DNA of 64,000 nt from Paracoccaceae bacterium (lineage in GTDB: Bacteria; Pseudomonadota; Alphaproteobacteria; Rhodobacterales; Rhodobacteraceae). Made by a program: the position numbers and the translations under genes. The notes beneath the pieces were generated by a model that saw only the letters and a list, made by a program, of their open reading frames with translations, did no database searches and was not told where the DNA came from. This document shows, one piece after another, positions 1-8,144 of this stretch (positions are counted from its first letter, which is position 1; each line of letters starts with the position of its first letter). The stretch spans positions 1 through 64,000 of the forward strand of contig NVUX02000026.1 of NCBI GenBank assembly GCA_002402045.2, in the 5' to 3' direction.

Positions 1-9
1 ATGAAAGAA

Positions 10-32
10 CGCGGGCATGGCGCGCCCTTTTT
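10..32 (+). terminator. possible weak terminator at left edge
   Basis: A short GGGC/GCCC stem is followed by six T residues on the plus strand, which would suit the end of a plus-strand gene lying left of the window. The stem is only about 4 bp, so this is tentative. Confidence 0.3.
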
Positions 33-48
33 TGTGGGTATTCAACTG

Positions 49-846
49 TTAGAGCCGGGAGCGGAGTAGCATTTCGGCAATTTCCACAAACCCGTCGCCA
101 CCGCGGGAAGGAGCAATAAAGGCAGGGTTTGCGCCCATTTTGCCGGTAAAATCAGCCACATTGGCCACGCCGCAGGCATAGGGAAAATAGGAAAACATCG
201 GGCTATCATTGGGGCTGTCGCCGCAGAAAACTACGCGGTTGCGATCAGATTCGATATCAAGCCCCAGCCGTTCGGTGGCAAAGCGGCGGCTCATGGAAAG
301 CTTGTCATATGCGCCAAACCAGCCGTTTACGTGAATAGAGGACACTTTGGCCACCGCGCCTTCTTCCTCGAAAATATCAACGATCCGCTGCACGCTGGCC
401 TCGGGCAATGGCGGCACATCTTCGCAAAAATCTATCGCGAGGTCGGCCTCGCGGTAGGGCTGGTCTGCCGATACCGCGCAGCCTTGCACCTCAGCCAGCA
501 CCCGCGCCTGAATATGGGCCAGCTTTTGCTGATTGACGGCACGGGTGGCCGCGTCGACCTCATACACCCGCAGCATTTTTTTGCTGGCGTCATCATATGA
601 AAAATAAAACGCGCCGTTTTCGCCAACCACGCCCGCAATGGGCCACATCCGTGCGATCATATCGCACCAGCCCGCCGGCCGGCCGGTAATGGGGGCCACA
701 TGGATGCCGGCTTTTTGCAGCGCCTCAAGCGCGGCGTAAGCGCTGGCGGGCAGGCGGCCTTCAGTGGTGAGGGTGTCATCAATGTCGGTAAAAACACAGG
801 TGATATTGCGGGCAATATCGGCGGGAAAGGCGCTAAGCGGCTGCAT
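49..846 (-). CDS. HAD-superfamily (Cof/IIB-type) hydrolase, sugar- or polyol-phosphate phosphatase
   Basis: Predicted cytoplasmic phosphatase of 265 residues. Motif I (DIDDT) is near the N terminus, the motif III lysine lies in YDKLSM, and motif IV is GDSPND near the C terminus. The large cap between motifs I and III and the GENGA segment place it in HAD class IIB, with sucrose-phosphate and mannosyl-phosphoglycerate phosphatases and Cof proteins. The start at 846 gives the normal IIB N terminus; an ATG further upstream would overlap the preceding metallophosphatase gene. It is the last gene of a seven-gene minus-strand operon headed by a DeoR regulator and holding a UgpABCE-type importer. 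Removing phosphate from an imported sugar- or polyol-phosphate fits that context. The substrate cannot be read from the sequence. Confidence 0.85.
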   Translation of the reverse strand: MQPLSAFPADIARNITCVFTDIDDTLTTEGRLPASAYAALEALQKAGIHVAPITGRPAGWCDMIARMWPIAGVVGENGAFYFSYDDASKKMLRVYEVDAATRAVNQQKLAHIQARVLAEVQGCAVSADQPYREADLAIDFCEDVPPLPEASVQRIVDIFEEEGAVAKVSSIHVNGWFGAYDKLSMSRRFATERLGLDIESDRNRVVFCGDSPNDSPMFSYFPYACGVANVADFTGKMGANPAFIAPSRGGDGFVEIAEMLLRSRL

Positions 847-860
847 GTCTGGCTCCGGAT

Positions 861-1661
861 TTATACGCGAAAAGAGAAGGGGCCGTCGGCCTCGCACAGG
901 TCTATCTCGGTTGAGCGAAAAGCACCATGCCATTCATGCAGCATATAGCCGCCGGGGCGGGTGACAAAGCCTGCGGGGGCATTCGCGCGGTAATCTACCG
1001 GGAAACTGCTGACGGGGGACGGGGCCGAAATGGCCACGGTATCGCCCAGCGAGCCGACCATCATATTATGCACATGGCCGCATATAATACGGGTTTTTGC
1101 ACTGGCATGTTCCAGAACCTCTTGCAAAAGTCCGGCACCTTTTAGCCCGATTTTGTCCATAAAATGGATGCCGCTATCAAAGGGGGGGTGGTGCATGGCA
1201 ATGAGCGCGGGTTTTTGCGGGGCGTTTGAAAGCGCGCGGGCGAGGAAATCTGCGGTGGGTTGATCAATCAGCCCGCCACCTTCGCCTTCAATCAGGGTAT
1301 CCAGCCCGATAAGCAGCATTTTTTCTTGCGCAACCACCCAGTTTAGCCGATCGGTTTTTGGCAGGTAAGCCGCATCGCCAAAAGCTGAGCGCATGGCCTC
1401 CCGGTTATCATGATTGCCGGGAATCACATAATATGGCAGGCCGAGGCGCTCTATCTCTTTGCGAAAGAGGGCATAGCTTTCAGGCGATCCGTTATCGGAA
1501 ATATCGCCGGTGATTACCACCGCGTCGGGGGCTTGGGCGGCCTCTGCGGCCAACACCGCGCTGATGGTAGCCCTTAAGCGCGACAGGGTGTTCACCTGCC
1601 CGCACAGTTTTTCTGGCGGGATGGTTAGGTGCGGGTCAGAGATTTGCAGGATACGGGTCAT
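861..1661 (-). CDS. GpdQ-like metallophosphoesterase
   Basis: A 266-residue calcineurin-like phosphoesterase with the full metal-site series: SDPH at the N terminus, TGDISDNG, PGNHDNR, MHHPP and GHVHN. The segment ISDPHL...EKLCG resembles the start of the glycerophosphodiesterase GpdQ, so a phosphodiester such as a glycerophosphodiester is a reasonable substrate guess; related cyclic-nucleotide esterases cannot be excluded. The open frame extends upstream, but the start at 1661 forms an ATGA overlap with the end of the permease gene, indicating translational coupling, and puts the first metal motif where the family has it. With the HAD phosphatase downstream it could process the importer's cargo after entry. 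Confidence 0.85.
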   Translation of the reverse strand: MTRILQISDPHLTIPPEKLCGQVNTLSRLRATISAVLAAEAAQAPDAVVITGDISDNGSPESYALFRKEIERLGLPYYVIPGNHDNREAMRSAFGDAAYLPKTDRLNWVVAQEKMLLIGLDTLIEGEGGGLIDQPTADFLARALSNAPQKPALIAMHHPPFDSGIHFMDKIGLKGAGLLQEVLEHASAKTRIICGHVHNMMVGSLGDTVAISAPSPVSSFPVDYRANAPAGFVTRPGGYMLHEWHGAFRSTEIDLCEADGPFSFRV

Positions 1662-2467
1662 TTGATTCCGGAGCGCAGGAAGGCCTGCACAAATTGGCGT
1701 TGGAAGATCAGGAACGCGACCAGAAGGGGTGCGACCGACATGAGGGTGGCGGCGGAGATGATCGAGATATCCACGCCATTTTCGGGTGCGCCAAAGATGG
1801 AGAGGCCAACAGTGATCGGGCGGGTTTCTGGCGAATTGGTGACGATGAGCGGCCAGAGGAAATTGTTCCAATGGGTGGAAACCGAGACCAGCGCATAAGC
1901 TAAATAGGTAGGCTTGGCCAACGGCACATAGACCTTAAGCAAGATACCAAGGCGCGAGCAGCCCTCGATGCGGGCGGCTTCGTCTAGCTCTATTGGCACT
2001 GATTTGAACGCCTGGCGCATTAAGAAAATGCCGAAAGCCGACGCCATATAGGGCATGCCAACCCCGAGGATGCTATCAAACAAGCCCAGCCGCGAGACCA
2101 TGGCGTAGTTTTCCACGATCAGTACTTCGGGCAAGATGAAAAGCTGGAGCAGCACCAAAAGGAAGGCGATATCTTTGCCGGGGAATTGCACCTGCGCAAA
2201 GGCATAACCAGCCAGCGTGGTGACGATAAACTGGCCGATCAGCACAACCGTTACCAACAAAAACGTATTGAGGAAATATTTACCCCAAGGCGCGCCGTCC
2301 CATGCGGCTTGGAAGTTGGACATGGTCCAGGGCGAGGTTAGGCGGAAATTAACCGCATCAGAGGTGCTGTGCACAGCCGCCCAAACTGCAAAAAGTAGCG
2401 GGGCTATCCAGATGATCGCCAGCAGAACGGCGCCAATGGTGTCAAAGCTTTTGGTAAAACGGCTCAT
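1658..2467 (-). CDS. ugpE: ABC transporter permease, UgpE/MalG type
   Basis: An inner-membrane permease of 269 residues, about six hydrophobic segments, of the CUT1 (MalG/UgpE) family. The cytoplasmic coupling loop carries the EAA-type motif (LDEAARIEGCSRLGIL, about residue 160-175) that docks on the ATPase. Its start overlaps the end of the other permease by 4 bases, and its end overlaps the metallophosphatase start. The family pairs this subunit with a UgpA/MalF-type partner, present upstream. The Ugp assignment comes from the binding protein and from the GlpR-like regulator in the operon; the cargo is inferred, not shown. Confidence 0.85.
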   Translation of the reverse strand: MSRFTKSFDTIGAVLLAIIWIAPLLFAVWAAVHSTSDAVNFRLTSPWTMSNFQAAWDGAPWGKYFLNTFLLVTVVLIGQFIVTTLAGYAFAQVQFPGKDIAFLLVLLQLFILPEVLIVENYAMVSRLGLFDSILGVGMPYMASAFGIFLMRQAFKSVPIELDEAARIEGCSRLGILLKVYVPLAKPTYLAYALVSVSTHWNNFLWPLIVTNSPETRPITVGLSIFGAPENGVDISIISAATLMSVAPLLVAFLIFQRQFVQAFLRSGIK

Positions 2468-3357
2468 TGGTAATGGGTCCTGCGGTCAATAAAGTAGAAC
2501 TGTACGGCGGCAACGATGCCGAGCACCAAGAGCACCATCATGGTGAGCGCGGCGGCGTGCGGGGTATCAAAAAATGCAAAGGCTTGCTCCCAGATATAAT
2601 AGAGTATCAGCTTTGAGGCATCTGACGGACCACCCTTGGTGAGGATGAACAGGTGGTCAATCAGCTTGACCGAATTGATCACTGCATTCACCCCGATAAA
2701 CAGCGTCATCGGCATAAGCATGGGCAGCACAATGCGGCGGGTATAGGTCCAGCGGCTGGTGCCTTCAATGTCGACAGCCTCCCGCAGGTCTTCCGGAATG
2801 GTTTGCAGGGCGGCGAGATAGAAGATCATGAAAAAACCGGATTCTTTCCAGACTGTCACAATGATAATCGCCCAAAGTGCGGTTTCGGGTTGGCCGAGCC
2901 AATTAACCGAGGGTAAGCCAAACAGGCTGCCGATTTGGTCAAGCACGCCGAGGCCGGGGGTGTAGAAAAACAGCCACAGGTTGGCCGCCGCGATCATTGG
3001 CAGCACGGTGGGGGTGAAATAGGCGGTGCGTACAAAGCCCTTGGCCGAGATTTTGGAATTGGCCCAAAGTGCCATGGAAAGTGCGATAAACATCGAGAGC
3101 GGCACGGTGATGCCGGCATAAAACAGGTTGTTTTTGACCACGATCCAGAAGGTCGGGTCTGCGAACAGGTCGGTGTAGTTTTCAACCCCGACAAATTCAA
3201 CGGGGTGGCGGCGGGTGCCGCGGGAAAACAGGCTTGACCATAGGGTTGCTATGGAAGGGTAAAAGGCAAACAGCGAAAGCAAAATCGCGGCGGGGGATAG
3301 CAGGAGCCAGCCATAAATGGCGCGGCGGCGGCGTTCCAGTTTTGCGAGTTCACTCAT
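2464..3357 (-). CDS. ugpA: ABC transporter permease, UgpA/MalF type
   Basis: Inner-membrane permease of 297 residues with an N-terminal cytoplasmic stretch and six predicted helices; the EAA-type coupling motif is LREAVDIEGTSRWTYT, about residues 195-210. It is the usual partner of the following UgpE-type subunit, with which it overlaps by 4 bases. A stem-loop at 3379-3402 separates it from the binding-protein gene, so it is probably made in smaller amounts than that protein. Family membership is clear; the transported compound is inferred from the rest of the operon. Confidence 0.85.
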   Translation of the reverse strand: MSELAKLERRRRAIYGWLLLSPAAILLSLFAFYPSIATLWSSLFSRGTRRHPVEFVGVENYTDLFADPTFWIVVKNNLFYAGITVPLSMFIALSMALWANSKISAKGFVRTAYFTPTVLPMIAAANLWLFFYTPGLGVLDQIGSLFGLPSVNWLGQPETALWAIIIVTVWKESGFFMIFYLAALQTIPEDLREAVDIEGTSRWTYTRRIVLPMLMPMTLFIGVNAVINSVKLIDHLFILTKGGPSDASKLILYYIWEQAFAFFDTPHAAALTMMVLLVLGIVAAVQFYFIDRRTHYQ

Positions 3358-3378
3358 TGTTTGCCCTTACATGAAAAA

Positions 3379-3402
3379 TGGCACCCGGTTGCCCGGGTGC
3401 CA
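3379..3402 (-). terminator. stem-loop with T-run after the binding-protein gene (partial terminator)
   Basis: A 10-bp perfect stem (TGGCACCCGG with CCGGGTGCCA, loop TTGC) starts 8 bases after the stop of the Ugp-type binding protein. On the minus (transcribed) strand it is followed by five T residues. Such a structure would both protect the upstream mRNA and reduce read-through into the permease genes. Confidence 0.7.
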
Positions 3403-3410
3403 ATGGGAGA

Positions 3411-4661
3411 TTAGCGGTAATCGCGCAGCAGGCGCTCGGCGGCGGCTTGGGCTTCACCCAATGCTTCTGCGGGCGTTTTGGCCCCGGTGAGCGCGGACTG
3501 AATGGCGTTGTTCAAGCCTTCACGCACCCGTGCTGTCTCAAAGGTAGAGAACTCGGCAACCGCATTTTGAAGCTGGTTGCGGGCGACAAGCGCTGGCGGG
3601 AATTCAAGCACATAGGCCTTTAGCGCATCGGTTTCATACGCGGCTGGGGAAACACCCATATAGCCGGTTGCGATAGACCACGCGGCCGCTTGCTCGGGGG
3701 ATGTCATGAACTCGATCAACCGCATGGAGGCCGCACGCTCTTCGTCGGAGGTATCTTTGAAGATATAAAAGTTACCGCCACCAGTTGGTGAGCCAAGGCG
3801 CACATTGGCCGGCAATTCAGCCACCCCAAAATCAAAGCTGGCGCTTTTCTTTACCGCTGTCAGATTGCCCGTGGAATGCCACATGATCGCGGTTTGGCCC
3901 TCAAGGAAAGCTTGGCGCAAGGTGCCCCATTCAACCGTGCCTTCCGGCATAATGCCATGCTCTTGTGACAAGGATCTCCAGAATTCCAATGTCGCAATCA
4001 CGTCTGGGTCATCAAAGTTGGTGCTCAAGCCATCATCGGCCATCACTTCTTTGCCGTTCTGGATCGCCAGCGCCTGGAACATCCAATAAGGATAGCCGGT
4101 GGAGGGGATCATCAAGCCGTAATGGTCGTCATTTGTGAGCGCTTTGCCCATCTCGACCATTTCATCCCATGTTGTGGGTGGGCTTTCAGGGTCTAGGCCT
4201 GCAGCGCGGAATAGGTCTTTGTTATAGTAAGCCACAATTGTGGAGCGCTGGAACGGAATGCCCCATGTTTGGCCCTCAATTTGGCCATTGGCCATCAGCG
4301 CTGGGTAAAAGCTATTAAGCCATTCCTCAGAAGCCAGCCCGTCAAACGGGATAATAAGCTCTTGCTCGATCAGGTCATAGGCATCAATCGAAAACATAAC
4401 GGCCAGCTGTGCCGGCTCGCCCGCATTCAACGCCGAAAGGGCGCGCACGCGGGTGTCGTCATAGTTGCCAGAATAAATGGCCGTAACGCTGATATCAGGG
4501 TTTTCGGCTTCAAATTGAGCCACCATGCCGTTGACCACTTCGGTGAGCGAGCCGCCCACGGCAATGGGGTAATACATGGTCAGCTCGGTTTGAGCGGCGC
4601 TGACATTTGCAAATGTCAGCGCGCCCGTGAGTGCCGCCGCGAAGATCTGTGTATGTTTCAT
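3411..4661 (-). CDS. ugpB: periplasmic substrate-binding protein, UgpB-like
   Basis: A 416-residue extracellular solute-binding protein (family 1). The N terminus is a clear Sec signal peptide with cleavage expected after NVSA, about residue 22. The mature start ELTMYYP and segments such as FEAENPD and GNYDDT resemble UgpB, the sn-glycerol-3-phosphate and glycerophosphocholine binding protein. It sits between the ATPase gene (21 bases upstream) and the permeases. The regulator, the phosphodiesterase and the phosphatase of the operon fit a phosphorylated glycerol compound. Other sugars remain possible because this family is broad. Confidence 0.85.
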   Translation of the reverse strand: MKHTQIFAAALTGALTFANVSAAQTELTMYYPIAVGGSLTEVVNGMVAQFEAENPDISVTAIYSGNYDDTRVRALSALNAGEPAQLAVMFSIDAYDLIEQELIIPFDGLASEEWLNSFYPALMANGQIEGQTWGIPFQRSTIVAYYNKDLFRAAGLDPESPPTTWDEMVEMGKALTNDDHYGLMIPSTGYPYWMFQALAIQNGKEVMADDGLSTNFDDPDVIATLEFWRSLSQEHGIMPEGTVEWGTLRQAFLEGQTAIMWHSTGNLTAVKKSASFDFGVAELPANVRLGSPTGGGNFYIFKDTSDEERAASMRLIEFMTSPEQAAAWSIATGYMGVSPAAYETDALKAYVLEFPPALVARNQLQNAVAEFSTFETARVREGLNNAIQSALTGAKTPAEALGEAQAAAERLLRDYR

Positions 4662-4682
4662 AGTTACCCTCCTAAGGTGTTG

Positions 4683-5705
4683 TTACGTAATGTTATTCAT
4701 GCGTTTGCCCGTCGGGCCAAATACATGCAGGTCTTTATCCTCAAAGGTAATTTCAACCTTTGAGCCAATCTCCATATGGGCCTTGCCATCCAGCTTTATC
4801 GTCAGGCCATTTGCGCTTTCATGCGCCAGCCCGATAAAGGTTTCCGCCCCCAGAAATTCGCAATCTGTAACCGTGCAGGCCATCCGCCCGCCCTCAGGGG
4901 CTAGCCGCATTTTTTCGGCTCTAATCCCGATGGTTTGGTCATCTGCATAACCCTGCAATGCGGTGCCTTTTATCAGCGCCATTGGCGGTGCGCCGACAAA
5001 TTCGGCCACAAAGGTGTTGAGCGGCTCGCTATAAAGCTGCTCGGGCGTGCCGGTTTGTTCAATCAAGCCGTCTTTCATCAGCACCACTTTATCGGCCATG
5101 CTCATGGCTTCGGTTTGGTCATGGGTTACATAAACAATGGTCATGCCGAGGTCTTTTTGCAGCTTTTTGATATCTTTGCGCACCGCCGCGCGCAGTTTTG
5201 CATCAAGGTTGGAAAGCGGCTCATCCATCAAGCAGAGCTTTCGGCCTGCCACAATTGCCCGCGCCAAGGCCACCCGCTGCCGCTGCCCGCCCGAAAGCGC
5301 GCTCGGTTTGCGGTCTTCCAGCCCATGCAGGCCGGTCATATCCAGCGCATTATGCATTTTTGCCAGCCGCTCCTTTTTGGGAACCCGCCGGACTTTCATG
5401 CCAAACATCACGTTTTCGGCCACAGAAAGATGCGGGAACAGCGCGTAGGACTGAAACACCATCGAAAGATTGCGCTGCGCCGCCGAAGCCCCTGTTACAT
5501 CTATGCCATCAATTATAATCTGGCCTTCATCGGGCACTTCCAGCCCGGCCAGCAGCCGCAATGTGGTTGATTTTCCGCAGCCTGAAGGGCCAAGTAATGC
5601 TACAAATTCGCCCTCTTCAATATCAAGCGTAATGCCCTCTACCCCAAGCTGGCCATTCCAGCGCTTGCCGATATTTTTCATCGTAACAAAGGCATTCCCG
5701 CTCAT
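4683..5705 (-). CDS. ugpC: ABC transporter ATPase, UgpC/MalK type
   Basis: ATP-binding subunit of 340 residues. Walker A is GPSGCGKST (residues 39-47), the signature is LSGGQRQRVALARA, Walker B is LCLMDEPLSNLDAK and the switch histidine is in VTHDQTEAM. After about residue 235 comes the TOBE/OB-fold regulatory domain typical of MalK and UgpC. It works as a dimer on the two permeases of the operon. Its start overlaps the stop of the DeoR regulator by four bases (ATGA), so regulator and transporter are co-translated. Confidence 0.88.
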   Translation of the reverse strand: MSGNAFVTMKNIGKRWNGQLGVEGITLDIEEGEFVALLGPSGCGKSTTLRLLAGLEVPDEGQIIIDGIDVTGASAAQRNLSMVFQSYALFPHLSVAENVMFGMKVRRVPKKERLAKMHNALDMTGLHGLEDRKPSALSGGQRQRVALARAIVAGRKLCLMDEPLSNLDAKLRAAVRKDIKKLQKDLGMTIVYVTHDQTEAMSMADKVVLMKDGLIEQTGTPEQLYSEPLNTFVAEFVGAPPMALIKGTALQGYADDQTIGIRAEKMRLAPEGGRMACTVTDCEFLGAETFIGLAHESANGLTIKLDGKAHMEIGSKVEITFEDKDLHVFGPTGKRMNNIT

Positions 5706-6481
5706 GCTATGGGCTCCTTGGCAATTTCAAGCCGGTCGTCCACCTTCTCAATGAGCGAGGAAAACGCGCCGGTTGGCCGTTCGTCCATAATTATGTGGTC
5801 AACCTCAGCGATATTTCCGCCCGCAGCCGGGGCCGCGCGGCCAAATTTGGTACTATCCACCACCAAAAGCGAAACCCGCGCATGCTCGCGGATTTTTTCA
5901 CGAATGCGGACCTCGGAACTGTGGAAATCCAGCAGAGAGCCATCACTATCTATGCCGCCTACACCAAAAATCCCGTACTCTGCGCGGTAATTCTCGAATA
6001 GCGCCAGCGCCTCGTCGCCAATAATATCGCGGTCTGGCAAGCGCAGCTCGCCGCCGGGCAAAATGATCCGGTTTGAGGTTTCCTGTGAAAGCGCCATCGC
6101 CGCATTCAAATTATTGGTGACCACCGTTAGCCCTTTTTTGGATACCAATGCGCGCGCCACCATTTCCGGCGTGGTGCCGATTGAGATAAAAATAGTAGCA
6201 TTATCAGGGATCGCCTTTGCGGCCGCAGCCCCAATGGCCTTTTTGGCACGAAGATTTGTGGTAGAGCGCTGATCATAAGGCTGGTTGAGCGGCCCCTCAA
6301 AAAGCTCGGCCCCACCATGGCGCCGCCGAAGGATATTGGCCTGACATAGTCCGTTTAGGTCGCGCCGAATGGTTTGCGCAGACACCTGAAGCTCATGGGC
6401 CAGCCCGTCTACCGTGACCAGATTTCGCTCGCGTGCCAACCTGACAATCAGGCTTTGCCGTGCTTCTGTTTTGCTCACCAT
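5702..6481 (-). CDS. glpR: DeoR/GlpR-family transcriptional regulator
   Basis: A 259-residue regulator with an N-terminal DeoR helix-turn-helix (VDGLAHELQVSAQTIRRDL) followed by RRRHGGA, and a C-terminal ISOCOT-type sensor domain with IGTT, VVTNN, LPGGELR and VVDSTKFGR motifs that bind sugar or polyol phosphates. The open frame reaches 6538, but the ATG at 6481 has an AAAGG ribosome site at good distance and gives the normal family N terminus. It heads the Ugp-type operon and probably represses it until the phosphorylated substrate arrives. GlpR is the closest well-known type; the exact effector is not visible. Confidence 0.8.
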   Translation of the reverse strand: MVSKTEARQSLIVRLARERNLVTVDGLAHELQVSAQTIRRDLNGLCQANILRRRHGGAELFEGPLNQPYDQRSTTNLRAKKAIGAAAAKAIPDNATIFISIGTTPEMVARALVSKKGLTVVTNNLNAAMALSQETSNRIILPGGELRLPDRDIIGDEALALFENYRAEYGIFGVGGIDSDGSLLDFHSSEVRIREKIREHARVSLLVVDSTKFGRAAPAAGGNIAEVDHIIMDERPTGAFSSLIEKVDDRLEIAKEPIA

Positions 6482-6554
6482 TTTGCGCATACCTTTATTA
6501 TTCGACTCAGTAATATGCGAATTTAACAATTTAATCAACGTTTTTGGCTAGATA

Positions 6555-6576
6555 CTCATAAGAAGGTTCATATGAG
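6555..6576. promoter_or_regulatory. inverted repeat upstream of the DeoR operon
   Basis: CTCATA and TATGAG form a 6-bp inverted repeat with a 10-base spacer, 74 bases upstream of the regulator start, in the 220-base gap (6482-6701) between uxuB and the DeoR gene. It is a candidate operator for autoregulation; it does not match the known GlpR consensus well. Confidence 0.3.
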
Positions 6577-6701
6577 CATTATTGAGCAGCATAAAACCTC
6601 GGGCAAATCCCGCTAAGGCACAGGCCAAACAGCTGATTGGAAATTACTGGTCTTATGGATGTTTGGTATTCATTGAGCGCGACAGAAATATGACGGCGCC
6701 A

Positions 6702-8144
6702 TTATCTGGCAATCTTGGCAACACAGGCTTGCGCTCCGTGTTGAATGAGCGCCGAAAGGGCATCCACCAAACCAACGCGAAACGCGGGGGTTGATGCCAG
6801 CGAGGGTGGGAAAATGGCGGATGCCTTAAGGAAAGCCTCAACCTTGCCTTCGGGGCTTTTGGCGCTGTTGTAAAACGCACGTAAGTCATTTGCCATCGGG
6901 TCTTGCACTTTTATCGGGTGTCCGTTTTCATCAAGGCCGCCAACGTAGCGAATCCATGCGGCGACAGCGAGGATTAGCCCGCGGCTTTCGCGCCCGGCTT
7001 TCAGGTTTTCGCTGATGGTTTCCAGCATCCTTTGTGGCAGCTTTTGGGAGCCATCCATTGCGATTTGCGATGTCAGGTGCCGGATTGCCGGGTTACTATA
7101 CCGCACAAATAAGGCTTCGGCGTATTGGCTCAGGTTCACCCCTTCGGGCGGGGTCAGGCAGGGGATAATTTCGGAAGCCCAAAGAGAGCGGCAATAGGCG
7201 GCGAACGCGGGGTTGGTGACCGTATCGCAAATGGTTTGATGGCCCGCCAGAAAGCCCAGATAGGCCAAAGCGGAATGGGTGCCGTTTAGGCAGCGCAGTT
7301 TCATATGCTCAAACACGGTCACATCAGAGACCATCTGCGCCCCCGCTGCTGCATAATCTGGGCGGTCGTTATTCACGAAATTGTCTTCGATCACCCATTG
7401 GCGGAAAGGCTCGTGCATAACCGGTGAGACATCTAAAATGCCGGTTTTTCGGGCAAGATCACTAATATCTTCTGGTTTGGTTGCCGGGACAATTCTATCA
7501 ACCATGGTTGAAGGAAAAGCGCAATTTTGGCGAATCCAGTCTGCCAGAGCGGGGTCTATCAGCGTGGCCATTTCAAGAACCACGCCGCGCACCGCGTTGC
7601 CGTTTTCGGGAAGATTATCGCAGCACAAAACGGTAAACGGTGGCAGGCCGGCGGCCATCCGGCGCTGCAAGGCGCGCACAAGAAAGCCAACCGAAGAGCG
7701 CGGGAGGCTGTTGGCCAGATCATAAACAACGGCGGGGTGGCTTTGGTCTAGCGCGCCCGTGGCCGGAGCGCGGCAATAGCCTTTTTCTGTCACCGTGAGG
7801 GAAACGATTTTTATGGCAGGGTCTGCCATCGCGGCCAAAACCGCTTCAGGGTTTTCCCGCGCAACCAGAATATCTGAAATTACATCAAGGACTTGCGCTG
7901 TTTTTCCCTCTGGCCCAAGCTCCAGCGCGGTATAGGCAAAGCCTTGCGGCGCGAGCAGATCACGCTGATCAGGGCGCATAAGGCTCACCCCGATAATACC
8001 CCAGTTTCCACCCGACGCCTTGATGGCTTCTGCGGTATAAATCGCGCCGTGGGCACGGTAAAAGGCGCCAAGCCCAAGATGGACAATTCCGGGGGCGGGG
8101 CGATTGTGTGGCGGCACAAAAAGGCGCGGGTAGTTAGCGGGCAA
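6702..8144 (-). CDS. uxuB: D-mannonate oxidoreductase (fructuronate reductase)
   Basis: A 480-residue long-chain mannitol-dehydrogenase-family enzyme that interconverts D-fructuronate and D-mannonate with NAD(H) in the cytoplasm. The N-terminal nucleotide-binding segment is HLGLGAFYRAH; VSLTVTEKGYC, CDNLPENG, MVDRIVPAT and WVIEDNF match UxuB closely. The start is TTG, with a GGAGG ribosome site 5 bases upstream inside the last codons of kduD, and the two genes overlap by 11 bases. It is the last gene of the uxaC-dctPQM-kduI-kduD-uxuB operon. The product mannonate would go to UxuA, encoded at 47538. Tagaturonate reductase is a related alternative, but the sequence fits UxuB better. Confidence 0.88.
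   Translation of the reverse strand: MPANYPRLFVPPHNRPAPGIVHLGLGAFYRAHGAIYTAEAIKASGGNWGIIGVSLMRPDQRDLLAPQGFAYTALELGPEGKTAQVLDVISDILVARENPEAVLAAMADPAIKIVSLTVTEKGYCRAPATGALDQSHPAVVYDLANSLPRSSVGFLVRALQRRMAAGLPPFTVLCCDNLPENGNAVRGVVLEMATLIDPALADWIRQNCAFPSTMVDRIVPATKPEDISDLARKTGILDVSPVMHEPFRQWVIEDNFVNNDRPDYAAAGAQMVSDVTVFEHMKLRCLNGTHSALAYLGFLAGHQTICDTVTNPAFAAYCRSLWASEIIPCLTPPEGVNLSQYAEALFVRYSNPAIRHLTSQIAMDGSQKLPQRMLETISENLKAGRESRGLILAVAAWIRYVGGLDENGHPIKVQDPMANDLRAFYNSAKSPEGKVEAFLKASAIFPPSLASTPAFRVGLVDALSALIQHGAQACVAKIAR

Noticed and set aside
1-66. Small plus-strand frame from the first base
   Set aside because: Only 22 codons, no ribosome site visible, and it overlaps the end of the HAD gene antisense.
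861-1871. 336-codon reading of the metallophosphatase
   Set aside because: The first 70 codons overlap the permease gene in another frame and have no family similarity; the ATG at 1661 overlaps the permease stop and fits the family start.
6500-6522. ATTCG-N13-CGAAT as a GlpR operator
   Set aside because: The spacer is far longer than in known GlpR sites (TTCG-N4-CGAA) and 5-bp arms arise easily in an AT-rich gap.
6702-8144. Calling the 480-residue gene a mannitol dehydrogenase
   Set aside because: Same family, but the sequence follows UxuB along its whole length and the operon is for uronates.
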